Positions 33,930-48,043 of a DNA stretch of 64,000 bases are shown here, one piece after another; the stretch's first letter is position 1; each line of letters begins with the position of its first letter. The stretch is from contig CM114271.1 of the NCBI GenBank assembly GCA_050084515.1, forward strand, positions 18,848,001 to 18,912,000. Direction: 5' to 3'. The DNA is from Blasia pusilla (Eukaryota > Marchantiophyta > Marchantiopsida > Blasiales). A model generated the notes under the pieces. The model had not been told where the DNA came from. It ran no database searches and saw nothing but the letters and a program-made list of their open reading frames with translations. A program made the position numbers and the translations under genes.

Positions 33930-35600
33930 GCCATCCTTTGGATCAATTGGAACTGTAGTTCCAATAAGCTTGCTCCTGAGATCCCTTCATCAGGAACAAT
34001 TGTAGAATCAAACCTTTGATCCTGATTGTGTCCCAAAATTCCGTGCCCGCTGAAAGTCATTTGGAGCCAAACTTGGACTCAGTCCAATTGGATCCTAAGA
34101 TCCAATTTTGGCCGCAAAAGGCGCGTGTTAAAGGGGAATCCCCATCCTTGATTGGAATTGTAGTTCCAAATGGCTTGCTCCTTGCATCCTAATAGGTTGG
34201 CAACAAGTGTAGAATCAGTACCTTAGTTCTGATTGTATCCAAGATTGCCGCGCCTCTTGAAGGTCATTTGGAGCCAAACTTAGTCGAAGTCCAATTGGAT
34301 CTTAAGATCCAATTTCGGCCACTGAAGGCATCCGGTAAAAGAAGATCCCCATCCTCTATTGGAACTGTAGTTCCCAATGGTCTGCTCCTTGCATCCCAAT
34401 AGTTCAGCAATAAGTGGGGAATCACAACCTTAATTCTGATTGTGTCCTACACTATCGCGCCTGTTGAAGGTCATTTGGAGCCAAACTTAGTCGGAGTCCA
34501 ATTGGATCCTAAGATCCAATTTCGGCCGCTAAAGGCGTCCGGTAAAAGAAAAATCCCCATCCTCTATTTGAACTGTAGTTTTGAATGGCTTGCTCCTTAC
34601 CTCCCAATAGGTAGGCGGATATTAGAGAATCGGAACCTTAGTTTTGATTGTGTCCCAGACTGCCGCGCCCGTTGAAGGTCATTTAGAGCGAAACTTAGTT
34701 GGAGTCCAATTGGATCCTAAGATCCCATTTCGGCTGTTGAAGGCGTCCGGTAAAAGAAAATCCCCATCCTTGATTGGAACTGAGTTCCGAATGGCTTGCT
34801 CCTTACCTCCCAATAGGTAGGCAAACATTGGAGAATTGGAACCTTAGTTCTGATTGTGTCCCAAATTGTCGCGCCCGCTGAAGGTCATTTGGAGCCAAAC
34901 TTAGTCGGAGTCCAAATTGGATCTTAAGATCCAATTCCGGGTGCACAAGGCGTCCGATAAAGAAAAATCCCAATCCTCGATTGGAAGTGTAGTTCCGAAT
35001 TGCCTGCTCCTTGCATCCCAATAGATTGGAAACAAATGTAGAAGCGGAACGTAAGTTCTGGTTGTCCAATTGGAATCGAAGATCCAATTCTTGCCCTAGA
35101 AGGCATCCGGTAATATTTAACCCCAATTTTCAATTCGAACTGTGGGTCCGAATGACCCGCTCCTTACATCCCAATAGATCGGCAACAAGTATAGAATCGG
35201 AACCATAGTTCTGATTGTGTCTTAAACTTCCGCGACCGCTGAATGTCATTTGGAGCCAAACTTAGTCTGAGTCAAATTGGATTTTAATATCCAATTCCGG
35301 CCGTAGAAGGCGTCCAATAAAGGGCAATCCCCATCCTTGGTTGGAATTGTACTTCCAGATGGCATGCTCCCAAGATCCCAATGGGTCGGCAACAAATGTA
35401 GTTCCAAGCTCATTTGGAACTAGAGTTATGATTTATTTTTCTTGGCACTCGGTGGGAGCTTCCTCGGGGCCGAACCAACACATTACACTATCAACTTCAG
35501 GGCTATCTCGATCGATAGAAATCAAATACTTCCGAGTTCATTTGGAACTAGAGTTCCAAACGCCATTCAATAACCTTCCCATGGAACAATAGTTCCAAAT
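33930..35600 (+). repeat. tandem array 2, about eight units of 204-210 bp
   Basis: ATTGGAACTGTAGTTCC-like starts occur near 33946, 34154, 34358, 34566, 34772, 34980, 35130 and 35340. Six of the seven intervals are 204-210 bp; the 34980-35130 interval is about 150 bp. Units share GGCTTGCTCCTTRCMTCCCAATAG, GGAACCTTAGTTCTGATTG, GAAGGTCATTTGGAGCCAAA and CCAATTGGATCCTAAGATCC words. The GGAACT-NN-AGTTCC palindrome is exact at 33949-33962, 34361-34374 and 35544-35557. The GGAACCTTAGTTCTGATTG segment matches array 1's GGAACCTGAGTTCCGATTG, in the same orientation. Confidence 0.9.
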
Positions 35601-36196
35601 ATCGTAGAAATTTCAGTAGGATGTATTCCAAAGCCCGAACAACTCCTTCAGCGGGAAGTAGTAGATCTATCAACAGTAGGACTTTACAGATTCTTGCCAA
35701 CTCGAGAGAAGTGGGTTTGGGGCGGAGGGTGGATGAGGCCAAGATTATTTGTTTCTATACTTGAGAATGCTTTGGAATTGTATCTTAAGCTCCGATTTGG
35801 CTTATGAACTCACAAACCTTGGCAAAGTCTGTATTCAATCGTCCGCCACCTCCTTTACTATGAAGTCGCGAAATAAATTAGTTTATGTTACAAATATTTC
35901 TTTGACGGGTGTACGAAAACATTAACCATATCACACGCTAGCCTTCGCTCTCCCAAGATGTCCAAAGAAACGAACAAAATAAACATTGTCAACATCATTC
36001 TCAACGTTTTAACTTCAAGATCATACTATATAGGTTGTCGACGACTAAAAGAGACTTGATTGATTGCAAAAGAACTTGAATATATGGTCATATTTAAATG
36101 GACTTAAGTCCTTATTTTACTTGTAAGCATGACTTCAAGAAAGTCGAAAACCGAGAAATATTTTAATTCACTAGGAATTCCAAAATTGGTATTATG
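35601..36196. other. no gene seen
   Basis: AT-rich sequence with short ORFs. No inverted match to the sequence left of array 1 was found by eye. Confidence 0.5.
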
Positions 36197-36527
36197 CAAG
36201 GTTGCACGGAAACGGACATGCCCGACTTGCACCCGCACCCGAACCTGCCTTGGAGCCCGCTACCTAGACTCAGGCTGACTCCCGCACCCATTGCGTGGCC
36301 TGCAGGGCGGGTAGGCGCGAGCTTGGGGCGGGCTAGGCGTGCAGGAGTGGGCTCTAGGTTGATTGGGCACAGGCTCCGGGCGGATAGGCGCAGGCCTAGG
36401 GTGGGCCTTGAGCCCGCACCTAGGGCATGCCCCAGGCCGGGCTGCAGGCCACGCGAGCTCGAGTGCAAGCCCGCATGGACATGTCCGTCCATAGGACGGA
36501 CACAGACTTTGTTTGTGTGCAACCTTG
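36197..36527 (+). mobile_element. hAT-type MITE, copy B (331 bp)
   Basis: Terminal inverted repeats CAAGGTTGCAC / GTGCAACCTTG are perfect over 11 bp. The flanking 8 bp (GTATTATG at 36189-36196, CTAATATG at 36528-36535) agree at six of eight positions. The GC-rich interior gives spurious ORFs on both strands. The right subterminal part has the family words GCATGGACATGTCCGTCC and GGACACAGACTTTG. Confidence 0.85.
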
Positions 36528-36535
36528 CTAATATG

Positions 36536-37335
36536 CATAGGTGACAACCTCACGTCTTTGCTAAATGAACATTTCTTATTAGAAAGATTGTAAAACTGCC
36601 AACCTTTAGAACTTACACCAAAGTTTTAAATGCACACACTAGTTCGAAGAAAAAAGCTAAGAATAAGAGGGTATATCACTCATAATGACTATTACTAACT
36701 CACCAAGGAAGGATTATGTCTAATTATCTTCATCTCCAAATATTTCTTCCAAGTTTTAATGAGGAAATTTTTATATTTTGAGAATATTTTCACAGCAAGC
36801 AAGTGAGGCCTAAAGGATGGAAAAAATTCCTTGCCCATTTCTTATGAGGTTCCAACTAATTTTCTCAATCATGAGAATAATGCAATAAAGGAAAATGATA
36901 TAATTGTACATTCGCATGGGAAACAAATATTTCAGAAAGGCATACATTCTCTCTTATTTTCTTTGTTATATTTTTTTGAGTTGTAAGATGTCATATTACA
37001 CTGGCTAATCTCTTAAACACTAATCTTGTGTATCACTAAAGCTTATGTTCAACATATCATATCCTCTTCATTGATTTGCATTCAAACATACTTATATTAG
37101 CCATGTTTTTGGTCAATTGGCCTTGCATCTCTGGAGTGTGAGTCTCCAATCACCCCTTAAGCTTAACAATTATAAATAGGATTAGATACCAATCCAACCC
37201 TTCATTCCCCAACACACACAAGTCATTTAAGACTTGGGGACAAACTTCCTTGATAGTATAGGGATATAAAATGGGGTTAGTACATTTGATGGTCCTAAGT
37301 GCCTAATGGACTCAAACGAGTCTCTAAACCAAACT

Positions 37336-37337
<2 letters not shown>
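36536..37337. other. AT-rich spacer, no gene
   Basis: Nothing recognisable. Confidence 0.5.

Positions 37338-37394
<57 letters not shown>
37338..37394. repeat. (AT)n microsatellite, 57 bp
   Basis: Uninterrupted AT dinucleotides ending a few bases left of MITE copy C. Confidence 0.95.
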
Positions 37395-37398
<4 letters not shown>

Positions 37399-37400
37399 AT

Positions 37401-37947
37401 TGAGGTTGCACAAAAATAGACAAGTTAATCAATGCATGGGAGAAACATATCCAGACAAGTCTCGACATGTCAAACAAGTTTCCCGCCCAGATTTTTGGCA
37501 TCTCAGTGGCCCGTGCGGGCTCGGGAAGCGAGAACGAGTGCGAGCTTATCAGGGCAAGATCAAACGGGTGTGTGGGATATGAGCCCTTGCTTGGCCCTCA
37601 TTGGGTGGGCTTAGGAGCCCACCCTATCCGACCCTTAGCCTACCTACCCGAACTTGAGCTTGGGCCTATCCTATCCAAGCTTGAGCCCTCCATGCGGGCT
37701 CTATTCAAGCCTAGCCACTAGTTTTGAGTCCACCCAACAGCGGCCCAACCCGCCCTAGGGACTGTTGCGGGTCATGTGCGTGCTTAATGCGGGCTACAAA
37801 ACGGCTACATATTGACCAAACCCCGGTCTACGCTACAAGCAAGGCGGGCATGGGGGCGGGCTGCGGGTACCCAAGCCCGCATGGACATGTTTGTTCTAGG
37901 GACAGATATAAGTCTACGGACACGGACTTTGTCCATGTGCAACATTG
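37401..37947 (+). mobile_element. hAT-type MITE, copy C (547 bp, GC-rich)
   Basis: It starts TGAGGTTGCACAAAAATAGAC and ends GGACTTTGTCCATGTGCAACATTG, diverged family termini. Flanks TAGTGAAT and CCTTGAAT share the last five of eight bases. The interior is rich in AGCCC/GGGCT words. Confidence 0.75.
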
Positions 37948-37955
37948 CCTTGAAT

Positions 37956-39240
37956 CAAGGTCTAAGGCTGTGATCCAAAATTTGATTAATCGGACTTGGA
38001 TTGATTTCAAACCCTAACACCAACCTCAGAACCCTGCCCTTGCTTCAATTGCCTTGGTTCCTAAGGTGGGATTCAGGTTCCAAATGCACTTGGAGATCCT
38101 CACCCTTATATATAGTTATAGAAATACTTGACCCCATGTTCTTAAAAAATATCCCTCTTAGGCCGCTCCTAGCTTTATGGCCCATAATCCAAATTATACT
38201 TTTGATAGCCTTAAGCATATTTCAAGAGGTATTCTTGTGTATTTCTCTAGATCAATTAAGCGATGCACTTGACTCATCACAAGCTTTCCCACGCCACCTT
38301 TCTTATCATAAATACATCTTGGTTCTACTTACCATGACTTCAAATATCAAGAACCTCCAAACATTCAATCATGTTCCAAGATAGGTTGTAGCCTCCTTAG
38401 GGACCAACTCTTGTGGGACTTTAACTCTTCTCAAGTTCCATACTATTTTTCGTCATGCCCTTTGGACCACAACCATTATCATTTGAGATGCCCATTAAGG
38501 CTCTCCTCTTGCTTCTATAACTCATCCCTTATTCATAAGACTCCAATGCGTTTCCATCATAGTATGAACCCACTAAATTTGTGATATTGTGTGTTAGCAC
38601 GTGTTTGATTATGAGTGTTGCACCACAATATAACATCAACTAGGAATAATTTTTATGATCAATTTGATCCTAGTATATGTATTTGAAGATATTTATATGT
38701 TGAATTTACTTCATACTATTTTTAGAATGAGAAAAAAGGCCATATATGGTGAATATATATATGGAATTCTTCACATCATGAAAATTTATTTTCCAAATAT
38801 TTTTCGAAGAAGAAAAAGAGATAAATCTCTCTTTTAAAGGAGAAAAAAAGATTTTCTCAATATACTTAAATTATTAAAAAAACTTCTTTGTATGAATAAA
38901 AAAAACTTATTTCTTTCATTTTTATATGCGAAGATGAGTGTTATTAATTGTGACTTCTTAGATAATTGAATCATGTTTATGGTGCAACCACATATGCACA
39001 AAGAAGAAAAATATGATATATTTCATGATTTGGATTGGTAAGGTATGAATGACAAATCAGATTACCATATACATCTTAGTACCAAGATGATCATGTACCA
39101 AAATATCTCCAAAATATCATAAGAGATAAGAGATAAGATATAAGAGACTTGGGATACTCTTAAGACCAGAAGGACCATATTATATCATCTGATGCCAAGA
39201 GGTTCTACAAAGAGAGGAGCTCCAAAGCTCAATCTCTCTA

Positions 39241-39244
<4 letters not shown>
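37956..39244. other. no gene seen
   Basis: AT-rich, especially 38640-39170. Short ORFs only. Confidence 0.5.

Positions 39245-39276
<32 letters not shown>
39245..39276. repeat. (TC)n microsatellite, 32 bp
   Basis: Uninterrupted TC run beginning just after TCTA variants. Confidence 0.95.
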
Positions 39277-41241
<1,965 letters not shown>

Positions 41242-41542
41242 CAATTTTGCATGTGGACAAAGTTTGTGTTTGCGGACATGTCCATGTTTGTTGACTTATA
41301 TCTATCATATGGAAGGACTTGTTCGTATAAGCCCCATCTTCCCCTTCTTTCGCATCCCCCTTACTTGCCTCCATATTTTGCACTTTCCCGTTTCTTCCTT
41401 CCTCCACCTCCACTCCCTTCCTCTTATTGCTCGACGGTCCCTACCTTACTTCCGCCATAAGCTATAAGTATAGGCCCTTGCCATCCATGTCCATGGACAT
41501 GTCCATATTTTTCCGTCCATGTTCATCTTAGGGACAACCATG
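41242..41542 (-). mobile_element. hAT-type MITE, copy D (301 bp) with perfect 8-bp target duplication
   Basis: It is bounded by CAATTTTGCATG on the left and ACAACCATG on the right, diverged forms of the family inverted repeat. It is flanked on both sides by GTCCATCC (41234-41241 and 41543-41550). It aligns along its length with copy E in reverse orientation, including a pyrimidine-rich centre (CTTACTTGCCTCC, CTCCACCTCCACTCCCT), and has the same length. Confidence 0.9.
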
Positions 41543-41599
41543 GTCCATCCATCTTAGAATGATCTTGCGAAGTAAAGTAGTGGCTAATCAACGCTTGAT

Positions 41600-43700
41600 C
41601 AAAAAAGGCTTGGAACTCCCCATGAAAATCTATACCCTAGTTTTTCAACACCTCTTTTGGAGCGCCATAGAGATTCATTACTTGAGATAGGAATGCAAAA
41701 GCTACTACCTCACTTGCTTTGTTAGACGATGCAACCAACTCTATCCACTTTGAGAAGTACTCGACCATCACCAAAACGTAACAACCATGATGCTCTATCA
41801 AAGGTAAAGGCCTTGCAAAATCCAAACTCTAGCTATAGTCTAAACCCATAATTAGTAGTGGATGCAAGTGTGAAGTCAAAGCAATGAACAACTCAATCAT
41901 ACATCTGACAACAAACTTCTCTACATCATTCTGCATTCCTTGCCATCAATATTGTATCTAGAGCAAGATGTATGTTTGCTTCACTCCATAGTGTATTAGT
42001 GTCCCAACTCCTTGTGTACATATTGCACCAATCATGATCTCTACAAGGGATGAGGAACTACTCATACTCCACCATCCTTCCAAACTCATAAAATGTGTGT
42101 CCCCTCGCATTGAAAAGAGTCTACCTCATTGTAGGGTCTGATCCTCCTATCTAGCACCCACTATGCTAGCAACATTGCCAATACGTACATTCTCCAAGAC
42201 TACCTCGTCTTATTGGATATCTTGACCATATGTCACCTTCTCACCAGTTTTTGGATCTAAGGATCTCCATCAAACCTTGCCATTGAAGTAACACCCTCTG
42301 GCTCTCCTTAGTTGACAAACCCAAACATGTTGATGCGTGCCAATCAAGAACCATCTCCTCATCACTCTCTCCATCCTAATAAGATCCACTTGCATCTCAA
42401 TAGCTTGAGCATGGATTACGACTCAACACGTATGTATCATGATTGAGCATCTCAACTTGATGTACCAACCATAAATCATATATACTCCTAAAACAAGAAA
42501 GCCCACCTAGCAAACTTCCATGTAATCTTGTCAAACTTCTTCAACCACTTCAATGGTTGACGATCAATAATGATGGTAAGAAGGTTGCCAAATAAGTAAT
42601 TCCTGAAATGCGCAATAATCCACACTGAAAGAAATTAAGAAATCAACCTTATACAAGCTATAATTTGTCTCTACAATTTCATTTGAATGACCAACAAAAG
42701 CCATCACAAACTGTGAATCCTCATCATCACACTAGGTGAGCACCACTCCAAGCCCAACCTACTCCAACATATATATAAGTTGAAATGAGTCCCCTTGATT
42801 GATATTCTTAGTATAGATGTAGACATCAATCTATCCTTATGCGATTGAAATGCTCTTTCCTACTCATTCCCCTAGTGCCACTCATGATCCATCTTGATCA
42901 GCAAGGTTAGGAGCTAGACAGTCAAATTGAAACCCTAGACATATCGTCAATAGAAATTTTCCAAAACCATGAATGCAAAATGAACTCATATTTGTAGGGC
43001 ATGGAATGCATGAAATAGCCTCTACCTTTGTTAGTTGAATACCAAGGCTATTTGGATATATTGTATGATCGAAGTACTCAATCTGGTCATAGAAGAATTT
43101 GCACTTGCCTGAATGTAGCTTCAGCCCATGTAACTGCAATCCTCGAAAAATCTCCTCAATATCTCACTCATGCTCCTAAATTGCGGTATTGAAGACTACA
43201 ATATCATCAATGTAAAACCTACCACAATCCATACTTTCCAAGATCCTATCCATAACCATATGAAACTCATTAGTACGTTCTTCAACCCAAATGGTAAGGA
43301 TTGCCACAAGTAAAAAAAATCCTTCCCGTAAGGATTAATTCCCAAACATGCCATCTTCTACCTATCCTCTAGTTTGATAGGCAATTGATGGTATCACTTG
43401 AAGATCTAAAGAATTGAAGACATTTGCGTATCCTATAGCTGACATCAAATATCTCCTCAAAAGCGGGTATGGCATATCTATCAAACTTCATGTATGGCGA
43501 TAAATATGCCCCTTTATTGGTTTATGACCATCACATTCTCTGAACAGAGCAATAGTTCCATTTGGCAAACCTGCATATAAAAATTCTTCGTCTTCTATCT
43601 AAAAATCGTGATTGGCCATAATAGTCTCAATCTCTCGTGTCTCCTTCCTTTACCTTGTATCCCTCCTATTGAAATACTCTCTAAAATCATTTGTAACAAC
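41600..43700 (-). mobile_element. Gypsy remnant, RT through integrase, highly decayed
   Basis: On the minus strand: RT near 43700-43190 with YIDD at 43215-43204. LHSGKCKFFYDQIEY lies near 43125-43080, directly comparable to LHPGKCKFLYNQIEY in the plus-strand Gypsy at 17.76 kb. RNase H (RQPLKWLKKFDKITWKFARWA) lies near 42575-42505. Integrase core (MDFARPLP, then YFSKWIELVASSNKASEVVAFAFL) lies at 41825-41680. The order RT, RNase H, integrase is the Gypsy order. No LTRs were recognised and no methyltransferase lies in its 5' direction before the hAT remnant. Confidence 0.8.
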
Positions 43701-43894
43701 TATGGCATGGAATCCCTCCTTCAATTCTAAGACACGTCCCAATATTAAAAAATTTGTTGCTTAGTGTTCGTGTATTAGTAGGAAGCAATAATCATCTCTT
43801 CATTGGGTTGGTTTCCATGAATTTTACCATCATCCAAGTTCCTATCTTCACAAATACTACCATCTCATGACCTTGTGTGAAATTCCTATCCACC

Positions 43895-45046
43895 TCATGC
43901 CACTTGTGACTTATCCCATAGTTCGTATAGGAAATCAAGAGAATGTGATACACATTCACTCCAAAGTATGTCAGGAAATTTTGCTTTAATAATTTTCCCT
44001 ATTGCTGGCTCATTGCTAGCATTTTTTGTCACAAGTTGCACCATATTCTTTGGACCTATTTGCATGATAGTCCTTCCTATGTGGCCTACCAACCATTGAG
44101 CCATTTGGGATTCCTCCTTCTTATCTACAAATTTTATTATAACCTCACCTTGAGGATATGAGACTATAATGTTCACTAAAGACTCACTCCTCACATTGGT
44201 CCAAGCATCCATGATGATCATGGCCCCCAAATAAAAATTATCCAATACGGCATCAACCATTTCCCTCACCTTCCCTATATGTTTCATAAGTAGATCAGTA
44301 CGCAACGCATTGTAACCAGGACTTGAATAACACTTTACCTTTGTTGTTGCCAATATTTTTTCTTGAAAGAATCTTGCCGTAATACGTTGAATGATATCCC
44401 ATATTAGTAGAAATACTTTGCCCAAGTATCATTTGAAACTTCTATTTCTTGGAAGTTGAAAGAATCCCTCACATCAACTTGCTTCTTTTAGGCGCTACTA
44501 GTCGTCTCACTTGGCTTAACTATCCCTCAATATTGGTCAAGACTGTCACTCGGTGTCATATCCGCAACCCTATCAACATTGGATAAAAAAAAACACTTTT
44601 TATTTTCTCCTCAGAACCCGATTGGAATGGTATTATCTCCTCCACTTCACTGAAGGGTCTCTCTTCCCTTCTCTATCCATTCGGAGATCCCATTGCACAA
44701 TAGAAGGGACCTTCACACATAATTTGGCATGATGGCCATCTTAACTCCTCTCCTTTTTCTTTTGTTCCTCTCGTGTAAAATGCTCCAGCATCTGCCTACT
44801 ATGATATGTTTTCATTGATTAAGAAAAATACTTACACTACTATTTGTTTGATGTTCCATCTTCTACATGTACTTCTTTCCAATGTTCCTTCACAATCTGT
44901 TGGAGTTCTCTAGCTTTGGTTATGACTACAAGTGAATACCCTTCCCACCCAAAAAATATTTGGTCACTTTGCAACAATTTTACACGCACAAGAATTAGAT
45001 ATCTTGACCTACGAAATAAATGAAAATTACACCATATAGTGTCCAT
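43895..45046 (-). pseudogene. hAT transposase, DUF659-type central part
   Basis: The minus frame 44425-43895 carries the DUF659/RNase H-like region of plant hAT transposases. It has IIMDAWTNVRSESLVNIIVSYP (catalytic-type Asp in MDAWT), followed by VTKNASNEPAIGKIIKAKFP and a CVSHSLDFLYEL segment where family members have CxAHxLNL. Just upstream, in another frame (about 44460-44370), a decayed TWAKYFY-YGISFNV matches the usual 'hAT N-terminal' WFYxNGIPFNV. The C-terminal hATC dimerisation region is missing and no BED zinc finger is intact. It is dead, but it shows that hAT elements have occupied this locus. Whether it mobilised the hAT MITEs here is unknown. Confidence 0.75.
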
Positions 45047-45189
45047 TAATGCCTATAGCAACCTTAGAACACTCACTATAAACAAGAAAGGCCGATATGC
45101 TAGCCTAGATAATTGAGATAACTTAAATCATCAAGGTTATCTAATTGTAAAATATATTCTCACTTATCAAGTTCACCTAGACAAAAGAG

Positions 45190-45560
45190 TAGAGAGAGGG
45201 AGACATGGAGAGACACTCACCTAGACAGCATGGCCCAAGCCTACGCTTGCAACGAGGCCGTATGTCTCGAGGCTAGGCTTGCTCCTTAGCCCAGGTAGGC
45301 CTAGGGTTTGAGCTTAGGCCTACATCTAGCGTGCATGGCCCACACGTAAGCATGCCTTGTTCGTGCTTAAGCATGTATCCTACCCGCAATAGGGCGCGGG
45401 TCCACACCCTACAGGCGGGGTTTTGTGGTTGGCATGCACTAGGCCCACATGGGCAAGGAGCCTATCTTGGGCCCATATCCCGCACGCATGTTGCTCCCTA
45501 TCCTGCACCCTTCATCGGATCACACACTCATTCTCGCATCTAGAGCCTACGCGGGCAACT
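45190..45560. other. GC-rich stretch resembling MITE interiors
   Basis: Words such as AGGCCTAGG, GGCCCACA and GGCAAGGAGCC recall the interiors of the longer hAT MITE copies, but no terminal inverted repeats bound it. The ORFs over it are rejected. Confidence 0.3.
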
Positions 45561-46440
45561 CAAACACCAAAAAGACCCAGCTTGAAGCACCATTCTTCAT
45601 CAGAGGAGTCGAATTCCTCTCTGCCTTTCCAGATCCTACAAAGGGGAAGCATTGGTTTTTTAGTAGATGCTCTTCTACCTTATGCAAAGATGCACTCTTC
45701 TGACCCTTACAAAGATTACAAGGACACCTTACACAAATTTGCCTATCCCTCCTTGCCGTGGCCTGCTCTCGATGCCATAGCTTAAGGTCATGTCTTGCAA
45801 CTCTCTCAACATTGTTGAGGGGTTGTCTAACCTTGTGGTTTGGATGGCTCATTATGGTTTCTCCTGAATATGGAAAATTTGATGTCATAAAGCCTAACAC
45901 GACACCAATTCAGAGTTCAGATCTTTCCCATTCATCTCTCAGCTAACACATAACTAAAACACCATAACTTAATCAATATTTTCATACTTGCACATAATGC
46001 TTCAATTGTAAGAGCACCCGCATGATTAGTCTTCTTCTTGTTGAAACAATGTATATCTTCAACGCTCTTTTACAACAAGCCACTTATAGAGCAGCATGTC
46101 AACATCTTTCCTAACCAATTCATATCTCAAAAGCAACATATGGTACAATTTCTAACTCTATCCATGCATGATCCTATTCACCATCCCATTCAACTCTCAA
46201 ATATAGTGCAGTGGTGACTTGTTGCATTAAGCATTCAAACAATAGAACTTGTTTGAATTCTTTCTATATATATCTATCCAAATTGAATGTGATAATGCAG
46301 AATAGAGGGTCTCTGTGATCTATACATTTCATTTCTAAACTGGATTTTTGCTTTTGAATGCGAGAGAATTTGCAGACATTGCACAGATTGAAGTATCATG
46401 AGTAAGGCTAGAATACTCTTTGCCACAACTGATGCTCATC
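45561..46440. other. no gene seen
   Basis: AT-rich spacer. Confidence 0.5.
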
Positions 46441-46728
46441 CTCAACAATGTCATACCTAGACAGAATGAATCAAAAGCATTAGGATTGCATTGGCGAGAG
46501 CCAGAGAGACTGTAATCATTAAGTAGCATGTTGAATTTCCTACTTCCCACTCAAGTCTGATTCTCTACTCCAACCAGATATTCAATAAATGCAAAAATGT
46601 GAGGAACTGGTTTCTTACCGACGTCACTTCACTGGTAAGACTTGCCTCACCCTCAACAATTTCATACCTAGACACAGTGAGTCATGAGGGTTAGGATTGC
46701 ATTGGCGAGAGCCAGAGGGACTCTAATC
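46441..46728 (+). repeat. direct duplication, two copies of about 76 bp, offset 211 bp
   Basis: CTCAACAATGTCATACCTAG...TTGGCGAGAGCCAGAG at 46441-46516 recurs at 46652-46728 with few changes. The second copy ends about 50 bp before the GT microsatellite. Confidence 0.85.
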
Positions 46729-46775
46729 TTTCTATATCAACAAATGCAAAATTTAATATGATAATGCAAGGTTCT

Positions 46776-47504
<729 letters not shown>

Positions 47505-47640
47505 ACTCTTCATCACACCATCTACTTCACTTGATTGGAAATCCCAAATAGACATTACTTACCAGTGCAAAAACTCTTGCAACTTGAATAAGGCTATTGA
47601 ATGTGTCGGAACAATTGTGCTATTGACATCCCACACTGTT
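47505..47640 (+). repeat. third, partial copy of the 49.9-51.0 kb duplicated unit
   Basis: ACACCATCTACTTCACTTGATTGG...AATAGACATTACTTACCA...GCTATTGAATGTGT resembles both units at 50400-50500 and 50810-50900. Confidence 0.7.
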
Positions 47641-48043
47641 GTCCCATATTCCAGCAAGGCATAAATGGTATGCTAAATAATAGAGCGCCTTACTTCTAAT
47701 GTGATGTGTGAGTTTTGATATGCCGAGCTATTTATGGGGCATAGTGAGTTACTACTTAATAATATAAGTAGGTTTTAAAACTGATTTATGGGGTTGAGTC
47801 TTGTATGGCATTCAAAAATCAGTGGAGACTCAGTTTTGCATGTTCTACTTCCAATTGTACATGCAAAACTTCAAGTTGTTATCCTTACTGCCTAGAATCA
47901 TGCACGTGGGAGTTAAGGTGGTTATCAAATTGGTTCTAGATGCTATAAAGTTTTCAATCCTAATACAAACTCAAAAAACTCTGAACCGATAACTGTTCCT
48001 AAAGCAGCAAGAAAACTCCACTTTAGGCCACTATTTTTAAATA
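47641..48043. other. no gene seen
   Basis: Spacer or lost 5' half of the Copia that follows. No gag recognised. Confidence 0.4.

Noticed and set aside
36163-36553. Overlapping ORFs of about 100 codons on both strands
   Set aside because: They coincide exactly with the GC-rich interior of MITE copy B; composition effect.
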